Source: Plesiomonas shigelloides
GTDB lineage: Bacteria; Pseudomonadota; Gammaproteobacteria; Enterobacterales; CAMTGL01
Direction: 5' to 3'
Length of the DNA: 64,000 nt
Assembly: GCF_900087055.1 (NCBI RefSeq)
Contig: NZ_LT575468.1
Coordinates: 558,001-622,000 of the forward strand
A model generated the notes under the pieces. That model was not told the DNA's origin. It worked only from the letters and a program-made list of their open reading frames with translations, and did no database searches. A program made the position numbers and the translations under genes. Below are positions 24,818 through 34,249 of this stretch, piece after piece (position 1 is the first letter of the stretch; each line of letters opens with the position of its first letter).

Positions 24818-25168
24818 ATGAAACAGAGCACGCCGACGGCGCCGTCAAAATCATGCCAACAAACCGAGGATGAGTGGCGCGGCTTTATCGATTTGCTGCG
24901 CCAAGCGGTGCAGGACGGGCAGGATGTACCGGTATTGCAGCTGTTGCTCACCCCTGATGAGCGCGAAGCGCTCGGCACTCGGGTGCGGATCGTGCAAGAG
25001 TTGCTGCGTGGTGAGATGAGTCAGCGGGAAATCAAAACCGAACTCGGTGCCGGGATCGCCACCATCACGCGCGGCTCCAACAGTTTGAAAATGGCCCCCA
25101 CCGATACGCGGGCATGGTTAGAAGCTCAATTATTGACTGACGTGGCAGCGACAGTGGTAGCGAAATAA
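24818..25168 (+). CDS. trpR: Trp operon repressor TrpR
   Basis: TrpR binds tryptophan and then represses the trp, aroH, mtr and its own promoters. The 116-residue protein (108 in E. coli) has the conserved core [29 protein letters not shown] and the recognition segment [15 protein letters not shown]. The N-terminus is longer and rich in Thr/Ser/Gln, and the C-terminal tail is slightly extended. GGGAG lies nine bases before ATG. No trp operator could be identified in the 82 bp upstream, so autoregulation is not evident unless transcription comes from further up in slt. Confidence 0.95.
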   Translation: MKQSTPTAPSKSCQQTEDEWRGFIDLLRQAVQDGQDVPVLQLLLTPDEREALGTRVRIVQELLRGEMSQREIKTELGAGIATITRGSNSLKMAPTDTRAWLEAQLLTDVAATVVAK

Positions 25169-25270
25169 GCCAAGAGCCGATACGCCATACTGACATCACC
25201 GATTGCGCCATCACCTCGTCTAGCATCACTGGGGGGGCTTTTGCTGGGTCACTATTGCGCGTTAGTTGCG

Positions 25271-25322
25271 TGGGCAAACTACTTGGGCAAGCTACGTGAG
25301 CAAACAACGCGGGCAAACAACC
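25271..25322. repeat. Four degenerate 13-bp tandem repeats
   Basis: Units TGGGCAAACTACT, TGGGCAAGCTACG, TGAGCAAACAACG and CGGGCAAACAACC lie head to tail in the space between the convergent trpR and yjjX stops. There are no start or ribosome-binding signals. Confidence 0.8.
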
Positions 25323-25338
25323 TGAACCCGTTAGCGCC

Positions 25339-25848
25339 TTAGAACCACTGCGGATTAATAAACGGGATCAGCGCCAAAATCAGAGCTTGGTGGTAAACCT
25401 TGCTACGGCTGAGTACGCCGTGGGTAAACACCGCAATAGCGCCGCCTTTGTGTTTGATGTTTTGCTCGCCCGTCAGTTGGTCCATCACCGGCCCCAGCTC
25501 TTCGCCGCGCTCGAGTGCTTGCAGCACTTGCGGTGGCAAGGTCAGGCTGGCTGAGCGCGATTCACCCATCGTCTGGCCGTTTGAGACTACCATCCACGCA
25601 AAGGTTTGGTGCCCTTCAACGCCCGCTTCCAGCCCGACCCAAAAGTCGGCTTTCGGGCAGGCCAGCTCGGCATTGCGTACCCGGTTGTAGGCTCCGCGGC
25701 GCGTTTCTTCATTACCAAACGGCTGCGCGGCCACACCACTGTCGACTTCGATCCCTTCTACGCGGCAGTCGCCAAACACGTCTTTAAAGGCGTGGCGAAC
25801 CGCATTTATTTTGGACGGGTTGGCAGAGGCAACAACAACATGGTACAT
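25339..25848 (-). CDS. yjjX: Inosine/xanthosine triphosphatase YjjX
   Basis: YjjX hydrolyses ITP and XTP, cleaning the nucleotide pool of damaged purines. Starting at the ATG giving [13 protein letters not shown] (GGGAG seven bases upstream) it has 169 residues, near the E. coli length. The Maf/ITPase-like motifs are [11 protein letters not shown] at the N-terminus, [10 protein letters not shown], and [12 protein letters not shown]. The six extra upstream codons of the open frame are not used. It is convergent with trpR and divergent from gpmB, the same arrangement as in E. coli. Confidence 0.95.
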   Translation of the reverse strand: MYHVVVASANPSKINAVRHAFKDVFGDCRVEGIEVDSGVAAQPFGNEETRRGAYNRVRNAELACPKADFWVGLEAGVEGHQTFAWMVVSNGQTMGESRSASLTLPPQVLQALERGEELGPVMDQLTGEQNIKHKGGAIAVFTHGVLSRSKVYHQALILALIPFINPQWF

Positions 25849-25922
25849 AAATAACTCCCGGCACACTGACTACACAATGACTACAGATGTCCTTGGATGA
25901 CACATAACCTTGGGTGAACACA

Positions 25923-26567
25923 ATGACACAAATTTACCTGATTCGTCACGGAGAAACCGAGTGGAATGCCACGCGCCGGATCCAAGGGCATACCGACAGC
26001 CCGCTCACTGAGCTGGGGATGTTGCAAGCAGCGCAGGTCGGTCAGTATCTGGCCGAGGAAGGGATCGGGAAGATTATCAGTAGCGATTTGGGCCGCGCGC
26101 AACAAACCGCGGCGCGCATTGCCGAACAGTGCTGCTGTGCGGTGCGCACCGATAGCCGGTTGCGCGAAATGAATATGGGCGTGCTCGAAGCGCGTGCGAT
26201 GCATGAGTTAACGGCCGAAGAGCACAGTTGGCGTCAGCGCATCTTAGATGGCACGCCGCACGGCTGTATTCCTCAAGGGGAAACCTTGCAACAGGTCAGC
26301 CTGCGTATGCGTGCGGTGTTGGATGAGTTCAGTGAAAGTGGGCTGGGTAAAATTGCGTTTGTCAGCCACGGCATTGCGCTGGGTAGTTTGATTGGCAATG
26401 TGATTGGATTACCGGCTCATGCCGAGCGCCGCTTTCGCTTGCGCAATTGTTCGGTGTCGGTGCTGGAGTTTCAGGATAATGACTGGCTGGCGAGTGGCTG
26501 GGTAGTGGAGCGCCTTGGCGATACACATCACCTGTTGTTGCCAGCGCTGGATGAGATCCAGCGCTAA
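25923..26567 (+). CDS. gpmB: Phosphoglycerate-mutase-like phosphatase GpmB (YtjC)
   Basis: A histidine phosphatase of the cofactor-dependent phosphoglycerate mutase family. The E. coli orthologue is named GpmB, but mutase activity is doubtful and a phosphatase role is likelier. The chosen ATG gives MTQIYLIRHGETEWN, with the catalytic His in RHGE and GGTGA five bases upstream (214 residues; 215 in E. coli). Other motifs are RIQGHTDSPLT, SSDLGRAQQTA, REMNMG and VSHGIALG, with the second catalytic His. It lies between yjjX and rob, as in E. coli. Confidence 0.94.
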   Translation: MTQIYLIRHGETEWNATRRIQGHTDSPLTELGMLQAAQVGQYLAEEGIGKIISSDLGRAQQTAARIAEQCCCAVRTDSRLREMNMGVLEARAMHELTAEEHSWRQRILDGTPHGCIPQGETLQQVSLRMRAVLDEFSESGLGKIAFVSHGIALGSLIGNVIGLPAHAERRFRLRNCSVSVLEFQDNDWLASGWVVERLGDTHHLLLPALDEIQR

Positions 26568-26578
26568 TACGGCACTTT

Positions 26579-27475
26579 TTACTCTGCGAGCGCAGACTCT
26601 TCTGGGCGGCGGATCGGAATGTAGTAATCACATTGGATGATCCCGAACTCCATTGGTCGCTCTGGTGAGGTTGGGAATATTTCGATATCAGGGCTGGCGC
26701 GGCGCGTCAGCTTGTGCAGCGGCATCACATCACAATACACGTGCACAATGAACTCGGTTAAACCGCGGAATGTCCCGACATAGGTAAAGCGAGCGTATTC
26801 ACCGGCGGGGATATTGTACTCGCTGAGTTTTCCCTCTTCTGGCGCGTACTCACTATCCACGGCGCAGGTGTAATACAGCTGCTGCTCGTCTTCATTGGTT
26901 TTCTTAGTTTCGCCGGAGAGCAGGGCAAAAAAGCGCGGTGGCACCGGCTTATCGGCCGTAAACAGGTTGCGGAATTTCTGCCAATGTTGGAGCACGGAGC
27001 GTGGCTTTAAGGTTCCGTCGCGGCGATAGGAAATTGAATAGCTCACGGTGCTGCCACGCAGAGGAATGTCTGGCAACTGCACAAAGGTTGGCTCGGGTAA
27101 TTCTTGCTTGTACAGGCGCAACAACGGCGGCTGCATCCCGCTGCAATCCCATTCGTCTAAACGGCGGTATTGTGCAGGGGTTCGGTCAAACTGAGTTTTA
27201 AACGCCCGGGTAAAGGTTTGTTGTGAATCGAAGCAGTAGTGCAGAGCAATATCTAAGATAGAGCGGTTGGTGGAGCGTAAATCGTGAGCGGAGCGGGTCA
27301 GACGGCGTGCGCGCAAATAAGCGCCCATGGCGTGCCCGGTAATATCCTTGAACATCCGCTGCAGATGCCACTTTGAATAACCAGCTCGATTTGCAATATC
27401 ATCGATTGACAGAGGCTTGCTTAGGTTTGTCTCAATCCAATGCAGCAGTTCCCGGACTATCGCCTCTTGGGCCAT
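26579..27475 (-). CDS. rob: Right origin-binding transcription regulator Rob
   Basis: Rob is an AraC/XylS-family activator of the mar/sox/rob regulon (efflux, solvent and antibiotic resistance). The 298-residue protein (289 in E. coli) begins with two helix-turn-helix motifs: SIDDIANRAGYSKWHLQRMFKD and ILDIALHYCFDSQQTFTRAFK, both nearly identical to E. coli Rob. A C-terminal GyrI-like effector-binding domain follows (about 125-298) and ends in YYIPIRR. A C-terminal tail of about eight residues is extra. The gene ends 11 bp from convergent gpmB. A weak marbox-like sequence lies upstream (see rejected items). Confidence 0.94.
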   Translation of the reverse strand: MAQEAIVRELLHWIETNLSKPLSIDDIANRAGYSKWHLQRMFKDITGHAMGAYLRARRLTRSAHDLRSTNRSILDIALHYCFDSQQTFTRAFKTQFDRTPAQYRRLDEWDCSGMQPPLLRLYKQELPEPTFVQLPDIPLRGSTVSYSISYRRDGTLKPRSVLQHWQKFRNLFTADKPVPPRFFALLSGETKKTNEDEQQLYYTCAVDSEYAPEEGKLSEYNIPAGEYARFTYVGTFRGLTEFIVHVYCDVMPLHKLTRRASPDIEIFPTSPERPMEFGIIQCDYYIPIRRPEESALAE

Positions 27476-27913
27476 GACGCGTTCCTCAACTTAACTCGAC
27501 ATTCTGTTTGTGCTGATAAATTATATCGGCTTCACGCAGGTAACTAATATTATTTGTTTAATCAATCAAGCGGCACTGGCAGGCAAAATGTAGCATCTTT
27601 TTTACATACTATACCGCAAACCTCAGCACTGACCCCGTTATCATATCGAAGAAGTTGTGTGTTTTTGTAGATAAATACCATAAATACGTGACTAATGTGT
27701 ATTTTAATCCACAAGGTATCCCATACTGGAGTCGAAAGAGGCGCGGCAGTCAAACTTGGCGCTATCATTGTCGGTTAATCACCAGACATGACAGATATTT
27801 GTACGTGATACTACGCTGACCCGTACTGGCTACTGCAAGCCGGCGGCGACAGATTGATGATTTAGGCCGCTGGTTATTGCGCGCTTTAGACATATTGCAC
27901 AGAGATTGACCTT
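27476..27913. other. rob-creA divergent intergenic region
   Basis: 438 bp, locally AT-rich, especially 27540-27720. No gene is supported; a 68-codon leftward frame lacks start signals. A marbox-like segment near 27570-27590 is too weak to call. I see no consensus promoter. Confidence 0.4.
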
Positions 27914-28399
27914 ATGACCATGAAAACTGTTTTACATCGCTGTTTGGCGTTAGCGTTATTGAGTGTTTCTGCATTGGCGTCGGCCGAACAAATTGGCTCG
28001 GTCGATACCGTATTTAAGCTGTTTGGCCCTGATCATAAAATCGTGATCGATGCGTTTGATGACCCCGAAGTCAGTGGCGTGACCTGCTACCTGAGCCGCG
28101 CTAAAACCGGCGGTATTAAAGGCGGGTTAGGGTTAGCCGAAGATACCTCCGATGCGTCGATTGCTTGCCGTCAGGTGGGGCCAATCAGTTTGTCGGAGCG
28201 CATTAAAAACGGTAAAGCCAATGGGGAATCGGTGTTTGAAAAGCGCACCTCGTTGATTTTCAAAAAATTGCAGGTGGTGCGTTTTTACGATCCGAAACGC
28301 AATACGTTGGTGTATCTGACTTATTCTGATCGCGTCGTGGACGGTTCACCGAAGAACTCGCTGACTGCTGTACCGGTCATGCCGTGGCCAGGTCAGTAA
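27914..28399 (+). CDS. creA: CreA family periplasmic protein
   Basis: A protein of unknown function found beside creBCD in E. coli; here no creBCD follows. The 161-residue product has a signal peptide cleaved after about ALASA. The body is almost collinear with E. coli Cre[59 protein letters not shown], and the end VPVMPWPGQ. Two conserved cysteines (near 57 and 83) could form a disulfide. The ATG two codons downstream (27920) is an equally good start. mtgA follows 51 bp later, probably in the same transcript. Confidence 0.92.
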   Translation: MTMKTVLHRCLALALLSVSALASAEQIGSVDTVFKLFGPDHKIVIDAFDDPEVSGVTCYLSRAKTGGIKGGLGLAEDTSDASIACRQVGPISLSERIKNGKANGESVFEKRTSLIFKKLQVVRFYDPKRNTLVYLTYSDRVVDGSPKNSLTAVPVMPWPGQ

Positions 28400-28450
28400 T
28401 CTTGGCTACATTCTCGATAATCAGATTTCAGTAGAGGATCAACACTGCGC

Positions 28451-29155
28451 ATGAGGGAAAAGCTCAGACGATGGCGACGCATTCTGGTGCGGCTATTAGC
28501 GGTCGGTTTTGGCATGCTGCTCGCCTTGATTGTGGCTTACCGCTTTGTGCCCGTGGCGCTCCCTAACGTGATTATCGAGCGTTATGTGGAAGCCTATGCG
28601 CAAGGTCATTTTGCCTTTAGCGCTCGCCATGACTGGGTCAGTAGCGATCAGATTGCGCCGGCCATGAAGTTGGCGGTAATCGCTGCTGAAGACCAACGTT
28701 TTGCTGAAAACTTTGGTTTTGACTGGGACGCTATTCGTAAAGCGTTGCAGCACAACGAGCGTGGGCGTAGTGTGCGAGGCGGCTCGACCATTACCCAGCA
28801 AACGGCCAAAAATGTCTTTTTATGGGGCGAGCGTTCGTGGCTGCGCAAAGGGCTGGAAGCGGGGATCACTGTGCTGTTGGAAACTTTTTGGAGTAAAGAG
28901 CGGATTTTGACGGTCTATCTAAACAGCATTGAGTTTGGTCCTGGCATATTTGGCGTTGAAGCCGCGGCGCATCACTACTTTCATAAGCCGGCGAGTCGCT
29001 TAACCAGCCGTGAAGCAGCGCTGTTGGCGGCAGTATTACCGAATCCGATTCGCTATAAGGTGCAAGCGCCATCCGGTTATGTGGTGCGGCGTCAGCAGTG
29101 GATTTTGCGTCAAATGCGTCAGCTCGGTGGTACGGCGGCGGTTGCTGATTTATAG
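28451..29155 (+). CDS. mtgA: Monofunctional peptidoglycan glycosyltransferase MtgA
   Basis: MtgA polymerises lipid II into glycan strands at the inner membrane without a transpeptidase domain. The 234-residue protein (242 in E. coli) has one N-terminal membrane anchor ([22 protein letters not shown]) and a GT51 domain with the five family motifs: [10 protein letters not shown] (catalytic Glu), [28 protein letters not shown] and [13 protein letters not shown]. In E. coli mtgA lies elsewhere, near elbB, so its place after creA is a local rearrangement. The ribosome-binding site is distant (GAGGAT about 13 bases upstream). Confidence 0.95.
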   Translation: MREKLRRWRRILVRLLAVGFGMLLALIVAYRFVPVALPNVIIERYVEAYAQGHFAFSARHDWVSSDQIAPAMKLAVIAAEDQRFAENFGFDWDAIRKALQHNERGRSVRGGSTITQQTAKNVFLWGERSWLRKGLEAGITVLLETFWSKERILTVYLNSIEFGPGIFGVEAAAHHYFHKPASRLTSREAALLAAVLPNPIRYKVQAPSGYVVRRQQWILRQMRQLGGTAAVADL

Positions 29156-29393
29156 CCGCATTGCCGCTGTAGCACGAGCTGTACACTCTACCTGCCGCTG
29201 ATGCAGTGCATAAAATTTCACCAGTTAGCTAGGCGGCGTAGCCAACTTTTGTTACTTTAGCGGTCTTGTATACCGTGTAAGACCAGCACAAGGTTGCCGG
29301 TACCGAGTAGCAAAACAGGTTGTCGCGGCGCCGCTTAGCGTGTCGTGGTTGAGCGAAATTTGACGTTCCCGTACCGGATGGTTTTACAGTCGG

Positions 29394-30359
29394 ATGAAAG
29401 GTAAAAAACGTTTACTGCTAGGCACCACAGCGTCGTTGCTGGCGGTGGGCGCGTGGCAGTGGCCGGTCGATGTGCCGGATGACAGTGTGGTTTTGCAGTA
29501 TCAGCCTGCCGCAGCGGCGGCGGTGATGCAAGGCTGTGGCAGTGAATCGGATCAGGGTCAGTACCTGAATGCCGACTCGCTCAAAGTGCTGGTCTGGAAT
29601 ATCTATAAACAGCAGCGTAGCGACTGGTTACAGGCGCTGTCTGAGTTTGCTCATGGCTCGCAACTGGTGTTGTTGCAAGAGGCGCAGGCTTCGCCTGAGT
29701 TACTGCGTTATGCCACGCACCGCTATCCAGCAGTGGCGCAAGTGGCGGCATTTTCCATTCGTGAGCAGATGGCGGGGGTGATGACACTCTCTTCTGCCGA
29801 TGCCGAATACTATTGCCCACTGCGCGAATGGGAGCCGTGGTTACAGCTGCCGAAATCCTCGCTGGTTAGCGTGTATGCGCTCAATAATGGCGAATCCCTG
29901 ATGGTGGTGAATGTGCATGCGGTGAACTTCACCATGGGCGTGCAGGCCTATCGGCAGCAGTTACATCAGGTGATGGCACAAATCGCTCTGCATCAAGGGC
30001 CAGTGATCTTGGCCGGTGATTTTAATAGCTGGAGTACCACGCGTCTGGCGTTGCTACGTCATATGGCGGCCAGTGTCGGTTTGCATGAAGTACCGTTTGC
30101 CCAAGATCAGCGCAAGCAGGCGTTTGGCTATCCATTGGATCATGTCTTTTATCGCGGCCTGAAGATAGAAGATGCGGCGGTGCTCAATACCGATGCGTCA
30201 GATCATAATCCGTTGGCGGTGACTTTCCGTTTGCCTAGTCGACCAGACGCCGCTGCACAGCAAGCGGCGGTGACATCGCGACCGAAAGCGGTGGCCACCA
30301 CACCGGCTGTTAAAAATCCGGCCGTTAAAAAAGCGCCGTCTGTGACGTTGCAGCCGTAG
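29394..30359 (+). CDS. yafD: Endonuclease/exonuclease/phosphatase-family protein YafD
   Basis: The substrate is unknown. The 321 residues begin with a hydrophobic, uncleaved-looking or signal segment (LLLGTTASLLAVGAW). The EEP catalytic core follows: VLVWNIYKQQ, LLLQEAQ (metal Glu), VVNVHAVNF, GDFNSWS (Asp/Asn), GYPLDHVFYRG and SDHNPL (catalytic His). E. coli YafD is 266 residues; this one has an extra Ala/Pro/Lys-rich C-terminal tail of about 45 residues with repeated AVKNPAVKKA. No good ribosome-binding site precedes the ATG. It is convergent with mltD. Confidence 0.9.
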   Translation: MKGKKRLLLGTTASLLAVGAWQWPVDVPDDSVVLQYQPAAAAAVMQGCGSESDQGQYLNADSLKVLVWNIYKQQRSDWLQALSEFAHGSQLVLLQEAQASPELLRYATHRYPAVAQVAAFSIREQMAGVMTLSSADAEYYCPLREWEPWLQLPKSSLVSVYALNNGESLMVVNVHAVNFTMGVQAYRQQLHQVMAQIALHQGPVILAGDFNSWSTTRLALLRHMAASVGLHEVPFAQDQRKQAFGYPLDHVFYRGLKIEDAAVLNTDASDHNPLAVTFRLPSRPDAAAQQAAVTSRPKAVATTPAVKNPAVKKAPSVTLQP

Positions 30360-30435
30360 ATCCAGATATCGGGCGGTATAGCGAGCCGCATATCTAACTG
30401 CATATTGAACCCATATCGAAGCTAAATCAGTACTC

Positions 30436-30469
30436 AATAAAAAGGCAGCCAATCGGCTGCCTTTTTATT
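30436..30469. terminator. Bidirectional terminator between yafD and mltD
   Basis: A perfect 15-bp inverted repeat (AATAAAAAGGCAGCC and its complement) with loop AATC; T-rich on both strands. Confidence 0.93.
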
Positions 30470-30496
30470 GTCTGCTTGCATCACGTTTAAGCGTTA

Positions 30497-32014
30497 TCAG
30501 CTTTTCACTTTCACCGTCAGGACGGTGCCAGGCTTGAGAACGCTCTTGCGGCTCAAGTCATTCCAGCGCACCAAGTCATCGACAGCGACGCCGTGACGTT
30601 GGGCAATGCTGTACAGAGAGTCGCCTTTACGTGCGCGATAGGCAATCTCCGTTGGCGCGTCGCCCTTCAGCTTCAGCGTTTGGCCGAGCTTGAGACGGCT
30701 GCTGACACTGATCCGGTTTAACTTGGCCAGCTCACTGCTGCTCATGTTATGGCGACGGGCAATCGTCGACAGGGTATCGCCCGATTTGACTTTGTAGCTG
30801 CTGGTTACGCTATTTTTGGCGATACGGCTGTCATCGCCGCTCTGCGCGCTACTGCGAGTTCCGCTGCGGTTATTCTTGGCCAGATATTCGCTTTGCGACA
30901 ATGGCAGCAAGATATATTGACCACGGCGAATGCCGGCCCCGTTGAGCTCATTGATCTGCTTGATATCCAGCGCAGAGATCTCGTAACGACGCGCCAGCAC
31001 ATCCAAACTTTCACCAGCTTGGACTTTGTGGCGAACCACGCGAACAGTTAAATCATCCCCATTTTCGCGCAAAATCTTCTTAAACTGCTTAGCTTTTTGC
31101 TTTGGCAGCATCAGATAGTGCGGACCGGTTGGGGCCGTGGCCAGCGTTTTATAGGCCGGGTTCAGGGTTTGCAATTCAGACACTGACATGCCCACCACTT
31201 GCGCGGCGGTATTCAGATCAAATTGCTGGCCTACATTTACCCGCGCCAGTGCCGTAGACTTATCGATATGCGGCAGATTCAACGCATAGCGGTCGGCATT
31301 GCGGATAATTTCGCTCAGTGCTAAGACTTTCGGCACATACAGCGCCGTTTCGCGCGGCAGATTCAAGGACCAGTAGTCGGTAGGCTTACCGTGTGCGCGG
31401 TTGGCTTTGATGGCTTTTTGGATCCGACCTTCGCCCGCGTTGTAAGCGGCCAGCGTCATCATCCAATCGCCGTCAAACATGGTGTTGAGGCGCTGTAACA
31501 GATCCAGTGCAGCGCGCGTAGAGGCGCCCACATCGCGGCGGCCGTCATACCACCAGTTTTGGTCTAAACCAAAACGGCGGCCCGTTGCCGGGGTGATCTG
31601 CCATAATCCGGCGGCATTGGCGCTGGATAAGGCGTTCGGATCAAAAGCACTCTCCACCATGGGTAACAACGCGACTTCCATCGGCATATTACGCTTCTTC
31701 ACTTCCTCTACTATCCAGTACAGGTAAGGTTCAGAGCGTTCTGCCACACGTTGGAGATGACTCTTATTACGCAAGTAGCGTGATTTTTGACTGCGGATCC
31801 GTTCGTTGTTCGGTACATCTAGTTTCAGTTCGTTGCCAATGAAGTCCCACACATTTTGCTGTGCGAGCTGTTCATCGGCCCATCGCGACGATGACGGGTC
31901 AGCGTCGTCACGAACTGATGACTCCTGCGTGCTAGGGTACGGCGTCGACGCGTGATTCGGCGCCTGACAGCCGGCCAGCAACACGGAGGCAAATATCAGT
32001 GCTCGTGCCTTCAT
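30497..32014 (-). CDS. mltD: Membrane-bound lytic murein transglycosylase D, three LysM
   Basis: MltD is an outer-membrane lipoprotein that cleaves peptidoglycan glycan strands. The 505-residue precursor has a lipoprotein signal with lipobox LLAGC. The SLT domain (about 110-215) has the catalytic Glu in MVESAFDPNALSSANAAGLWQ and the AAYNAGEGR motif. Three LysM modules follow at about 340-390 (VQAGESLDVLARRY), 405-450 (VKSGDTLSTIARRH) and 458-505 (ARKGDSLYSIAQRH). E. coli MltD has 452 residues and two LysM, so one is extra here. gloB, upstream in the same direction, is 73 bp away. Confidence 0.95.
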   Translation of the reverse strand: MKARALIFASVLLAGCQAPNHASTPYPSTQESSVRDDADPSSSRWADEQLAQQNVWDFIGNELKLDVPNNERIRSQKSRYLRNKSHLQRVAERSEPYLYWIVEEVKKRNMPMEVALLPMVESAFDPNALSSANAAGLWQITPATGRRFGLDQNWWYDGRRDVGASTRAALDLLQRLNTMFDGDWMMTLAAYNAGEGRIQKAIKANRAHGKPTDYWSLNLPRETALYVPKVLALSEIIRNADRYALNLPHIDKSTALARVNVGQQFDLNTAAQVVGMSVSELQTLNPAYKTLATAPTGPHYLMLPKQKAKQFKKILRENGDDLTVRVVRHKVQAGESLDVLARRYEISALDIKQINELNGAGIRRGQYILLPLSQSEYLAKNNRSGTRSSAQSGDDSRIAKNSVTSSYKVKSGDTLSTIARRHNMSSSELAKLNRISVSSRLKLGQTLKLKGDAPTEIAYRARKGDSLYSIAQRHGVAVDDLVRWNDLSRKSVLKPGTVLTVKVKS

Positions 32015-32087
32015 GTTATTCCGGTCGGTTGTTGCTTAAAAGATGTGCAATAATACTTATCTGACCACCGGCTGACAACCTTAAGGC

Positions 32088-32846
32088 TTAAAACTGGTCT
32101 TTTAGAGCACGTAATTGTGCAAAAATTGAGCTTTCGGATGGATTTTTACCCGACTTTTGCAACACGTTTCGCAAACTTGGCGCGCGACAACGTAAAAAAG
32201 GATTTAAGGCTTTTTCACGGCGCAAGGTCGACGGCAAGGTCGGTAAGTGTTGATGACGCAGTGTTGCAACGTCTTGTGCGTAGTCATTTAACGCCGGATT
32301 TTCTGGCTCCAGATGGCGGGCAAAACGCAAGTTGGCTGCGGTATATTCATGTGCTGCACACACCAGTGTGCTATCTGGTAATTGGCTTAAGCGTTGCAGT
32401 GAGTCATACATCTGCTCTGCGCTGCCCTCGAACAAACGTCCACAACCGATAGAAAACAGCGTATCGCCACAAAACAAGATGCCATCGGCGTAATAGCAAA
32501 CATGGCCGAGGGTATGACCGGGCGTGGCAATCACCTGCCATTGCTGATCTGCATCGGCTAAGGTTACGGTTTCACCGCCTTGCACCAGATGGGTCGGCTG
32601 TACTGCGGCCGTTTCTTGTGGCCCAATCACCAACACATTGGGGTAGTGACGGCGCAGCGTCTCAACCCCTGCTGTATGGTCACCGTGATGGTGGGTGAGT
32701 AAAATAGCATGCAGGTTCAATTGCTGCTGGCTCAGTACGCGCAGCACCGGTTCGGCTTCACCGGGGTCGACCACCACTGCCTGTTGCTGATCGCGGCAAA
32801 ACAGCCAGATGTAATTATCCGTTAACGCGGGTATGCTGAGTAACAT
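32088..32846 (-). CDS. gloB: Hydroxyacylglutathione hydrolase (glyoxalase II) GloB
   Basis: GloB hydrolyses S-lactoylglutathione to D-lactate and glutathione in methylglyoxal detoxification. The 252-residue metallo-beta-lactamase-fold protein has the binuclear metal motif THHHGDH, the later ligands in TPGHTLGHVCYY and FCGDTLFSIGCGRLFEG, and AAHEYT. The C-terminal glutathione-binding helical part contains LRREKALNPFLR. The order mltD-gloB followed by yafS on the opposite strand is as in E. coli. Confidence 0.96.
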   Translation of the reverse strand: MLLSIPALTDNYIWLFCRDQQQAVVVDPGEAEPVLRVLSQQQLNLHAILLTHHHGDHTAGVETLRRHYPNVLVIGPQETAAVQPTHLVQGGETVTLADADQQWQVIATPGHTLGHVCYYADGILFCGDTLFSIGCGRLFEGSAEQMYDSLQRLSQLPDSTLVCAAHEYTAANLRFARHLEPENPALNDYAQDVATLRHQHLPTLPSTLRREKALNPFLRCRAPSLRNVLQKSGKNPSESSIFAQLRALKDQF

Positions 32847-33011
32847 GGCCTAGTTCCTTGTGTCGTGACGTTTAGCGGGGCTTGTATCGTTAATGGGTAT
32901 CGTAACTTGTCCCGCTACAGTCCCGTTACATACAGTAGTGCCGTTCCCTTTGATGGGCGTTGTTGTGCTTGACGCCATTGGCGTTGGCTTTCTGGTTACG
33001 AGGATAATAGA

Positions 33012-33765
33012 GTGATTCGTCCGGCTCGTACATCCCGTGTTATTTTGCCCCCATTGGGCTGGTCAATGATCCCGAAAGGGGAGCGTTACCGTGAGTTACT
33101 GCATCAGACATTAGCGCCATGGTGGGGGAAGATCTTTGGTTTTCACCTACTAAAGTTAGGTGCGCTGAGCGCAGATCTCGATAGCTCCGCCTCACCCATC
33201 CAACATCATGTGGCGGTGGCGCCAGAAGGCCCACAACTTAGCGTGCTGGCTGACCCGGATTGCTTGCCCTTTACCAATAAAGCGTTTGATGCCGCATTAC
33301 TGGCGTTTACGCTGGATTACGCCAGTGATCCGCATGGCGGTGCTGCGCGAAGTTGACCGAGTGCTGGTGGATGATGGGTATCTGATTTTGATTGATTGCA
33401 ACCCGTTTAGTCTGGCGGGGATTGGCCGCTGTGTACCGCTGCTGCGACGCCGCTTTCCCTATCAGTGCCGGATGTTTGCGCCCTTTAGGGTCACCGATTG
33501 GCTGCATCTGCTCAATTATGAAGTGATCCATGCCGAGGCGATGCTACCGTTTCCGGGGCGGGCCAGTTCGCGGCGACTGGCGGGATTTTGCACTTGCCAT
33601 CTACCGGTGCTGGGCAGTTGGCGCTTGCTGGTGGCGCGTAAGCGCACCATCCCGCTGATCCTGACCGGCTCTAAGCGGGCATTGAATAACCCGCGAATGA
33701 TGTATCCGGTCAGTGCCTGTCAACAGGTTAACTCTCCGGCTGATAGCCGGTGTCATCCTGAGTAG
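33012..33765 (+). pseudogene. yafS: yafS (SAM-dependent methyltransferase-like), frameshifted
   Basis: The first 110 or so codons (from 33012) encode the N-terminal half of YafS: PKGERYRELLHQTLAPWW, GFHLLKLGALSAD and LDYASDPH. That frame then reaches TGA at 33356. The rest (VLREVDRVLVDDGYLILID, then NPFSLAGIG, RMFAPFRVTDWLHLLNYEV and VARKRTIPL) continues in another frame to 33765. The shift lies at about 33333-33345, where one extra base follows the DPH codons. No slippery heptamer is visible, so this is a broken gene or a sequence error, not programmed frameshifting. The 3' end overlaps convergent rnhA by 38 bp. Confidence 0.85.
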
Positions 33766-34195
33766 GATTTTCTGCGGCGCTGCGCGCCAGTTGATCGCAC
33801 AGTTCGTTTTCGCGGTGGCCCGCATGCCCTTTAACCCAGTGCCACGCCACATCATGGCGGGCGGCAGCCAAATCTAAGCGCTGCCATAAATCGGCATTTT
33901 TTACCGGCTGCTTAGAGGCGGTTTTCCAGCCGCGTTTTTTCCAGTTATGGATCCAGCTGGTGATCCCTTGGCGGACATACTGGCTGTCAGTGGTTAAGTC
34001 CACATGACACGGCTCTTTGAGGGTCTCCAAACCGACGATTGCGGCCAGCAACTCCATACGGTTGTTGGTGGTAAGACGAAAACCGCCGCTGAGCTGTTTT
34101 TCATGCTGGCGGTAACGCAGTACGATACCGTAACCACCGGGACCGGGGTTGCCGAGGCAGGAGCCGTCCGTAAACAGGGCTATCTGTTTTTGCAT
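33728..34195 (-). CDS. rnhA: Ribonuclease HI
   Basis: RNase HI cuts the RNA strand of RNA-DNA hybrids. The 155-residue protein has the E. coli length and the D-E-D-D active site: [16 protein letters not shown] (Asp), [14 protein letters not shown] (Glu), [11 protein letters not shown] (Asp) and the [15 protein letters not shown] segment with the His loop and last Asp. The basic protrusion (INW-like [11 protein letters not shown]) is intact. It is divergent from dnaQ over 54 bp, the classic enterobacterial arrangement with overlapping promoters. Its 3' end overlaps the yafS remnant. Confidence 0.97.
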   Translation of the reverse strand: MQKQIALFTDGSCLGNPGPGGYGIVLRYRQHEKQLSGGFRLTTNNRMELLAAIVGLETLKEPCHVDLTTDSQYVRQGITSWIHNWKKRGWKTASKQPVKNADLWQRLDLAAARHDVAWHWVKGHAGHRENELCDQLARSAAENPTQDDTGYQPES

Positions 34196-34249
34196 CTTGG
34201 TTAAACCCGTTATTATTTTCTAAACCCAAAGTCTGACATAAATACCGCT

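Noticed and set aside
27570..27590. marbox-like GGCACTGGCAGGCAAAA upstream of rob
   Set aside because: Matches the degenerate marbox only in part, with mismatches at key positions; such hits are frequent by chance.
33330..33356. Programmed frameshift in yafS
   Set aside because: No slippery heptamer, shifty stop or downstream structure is seen; a mutation or sequence error is simpler.
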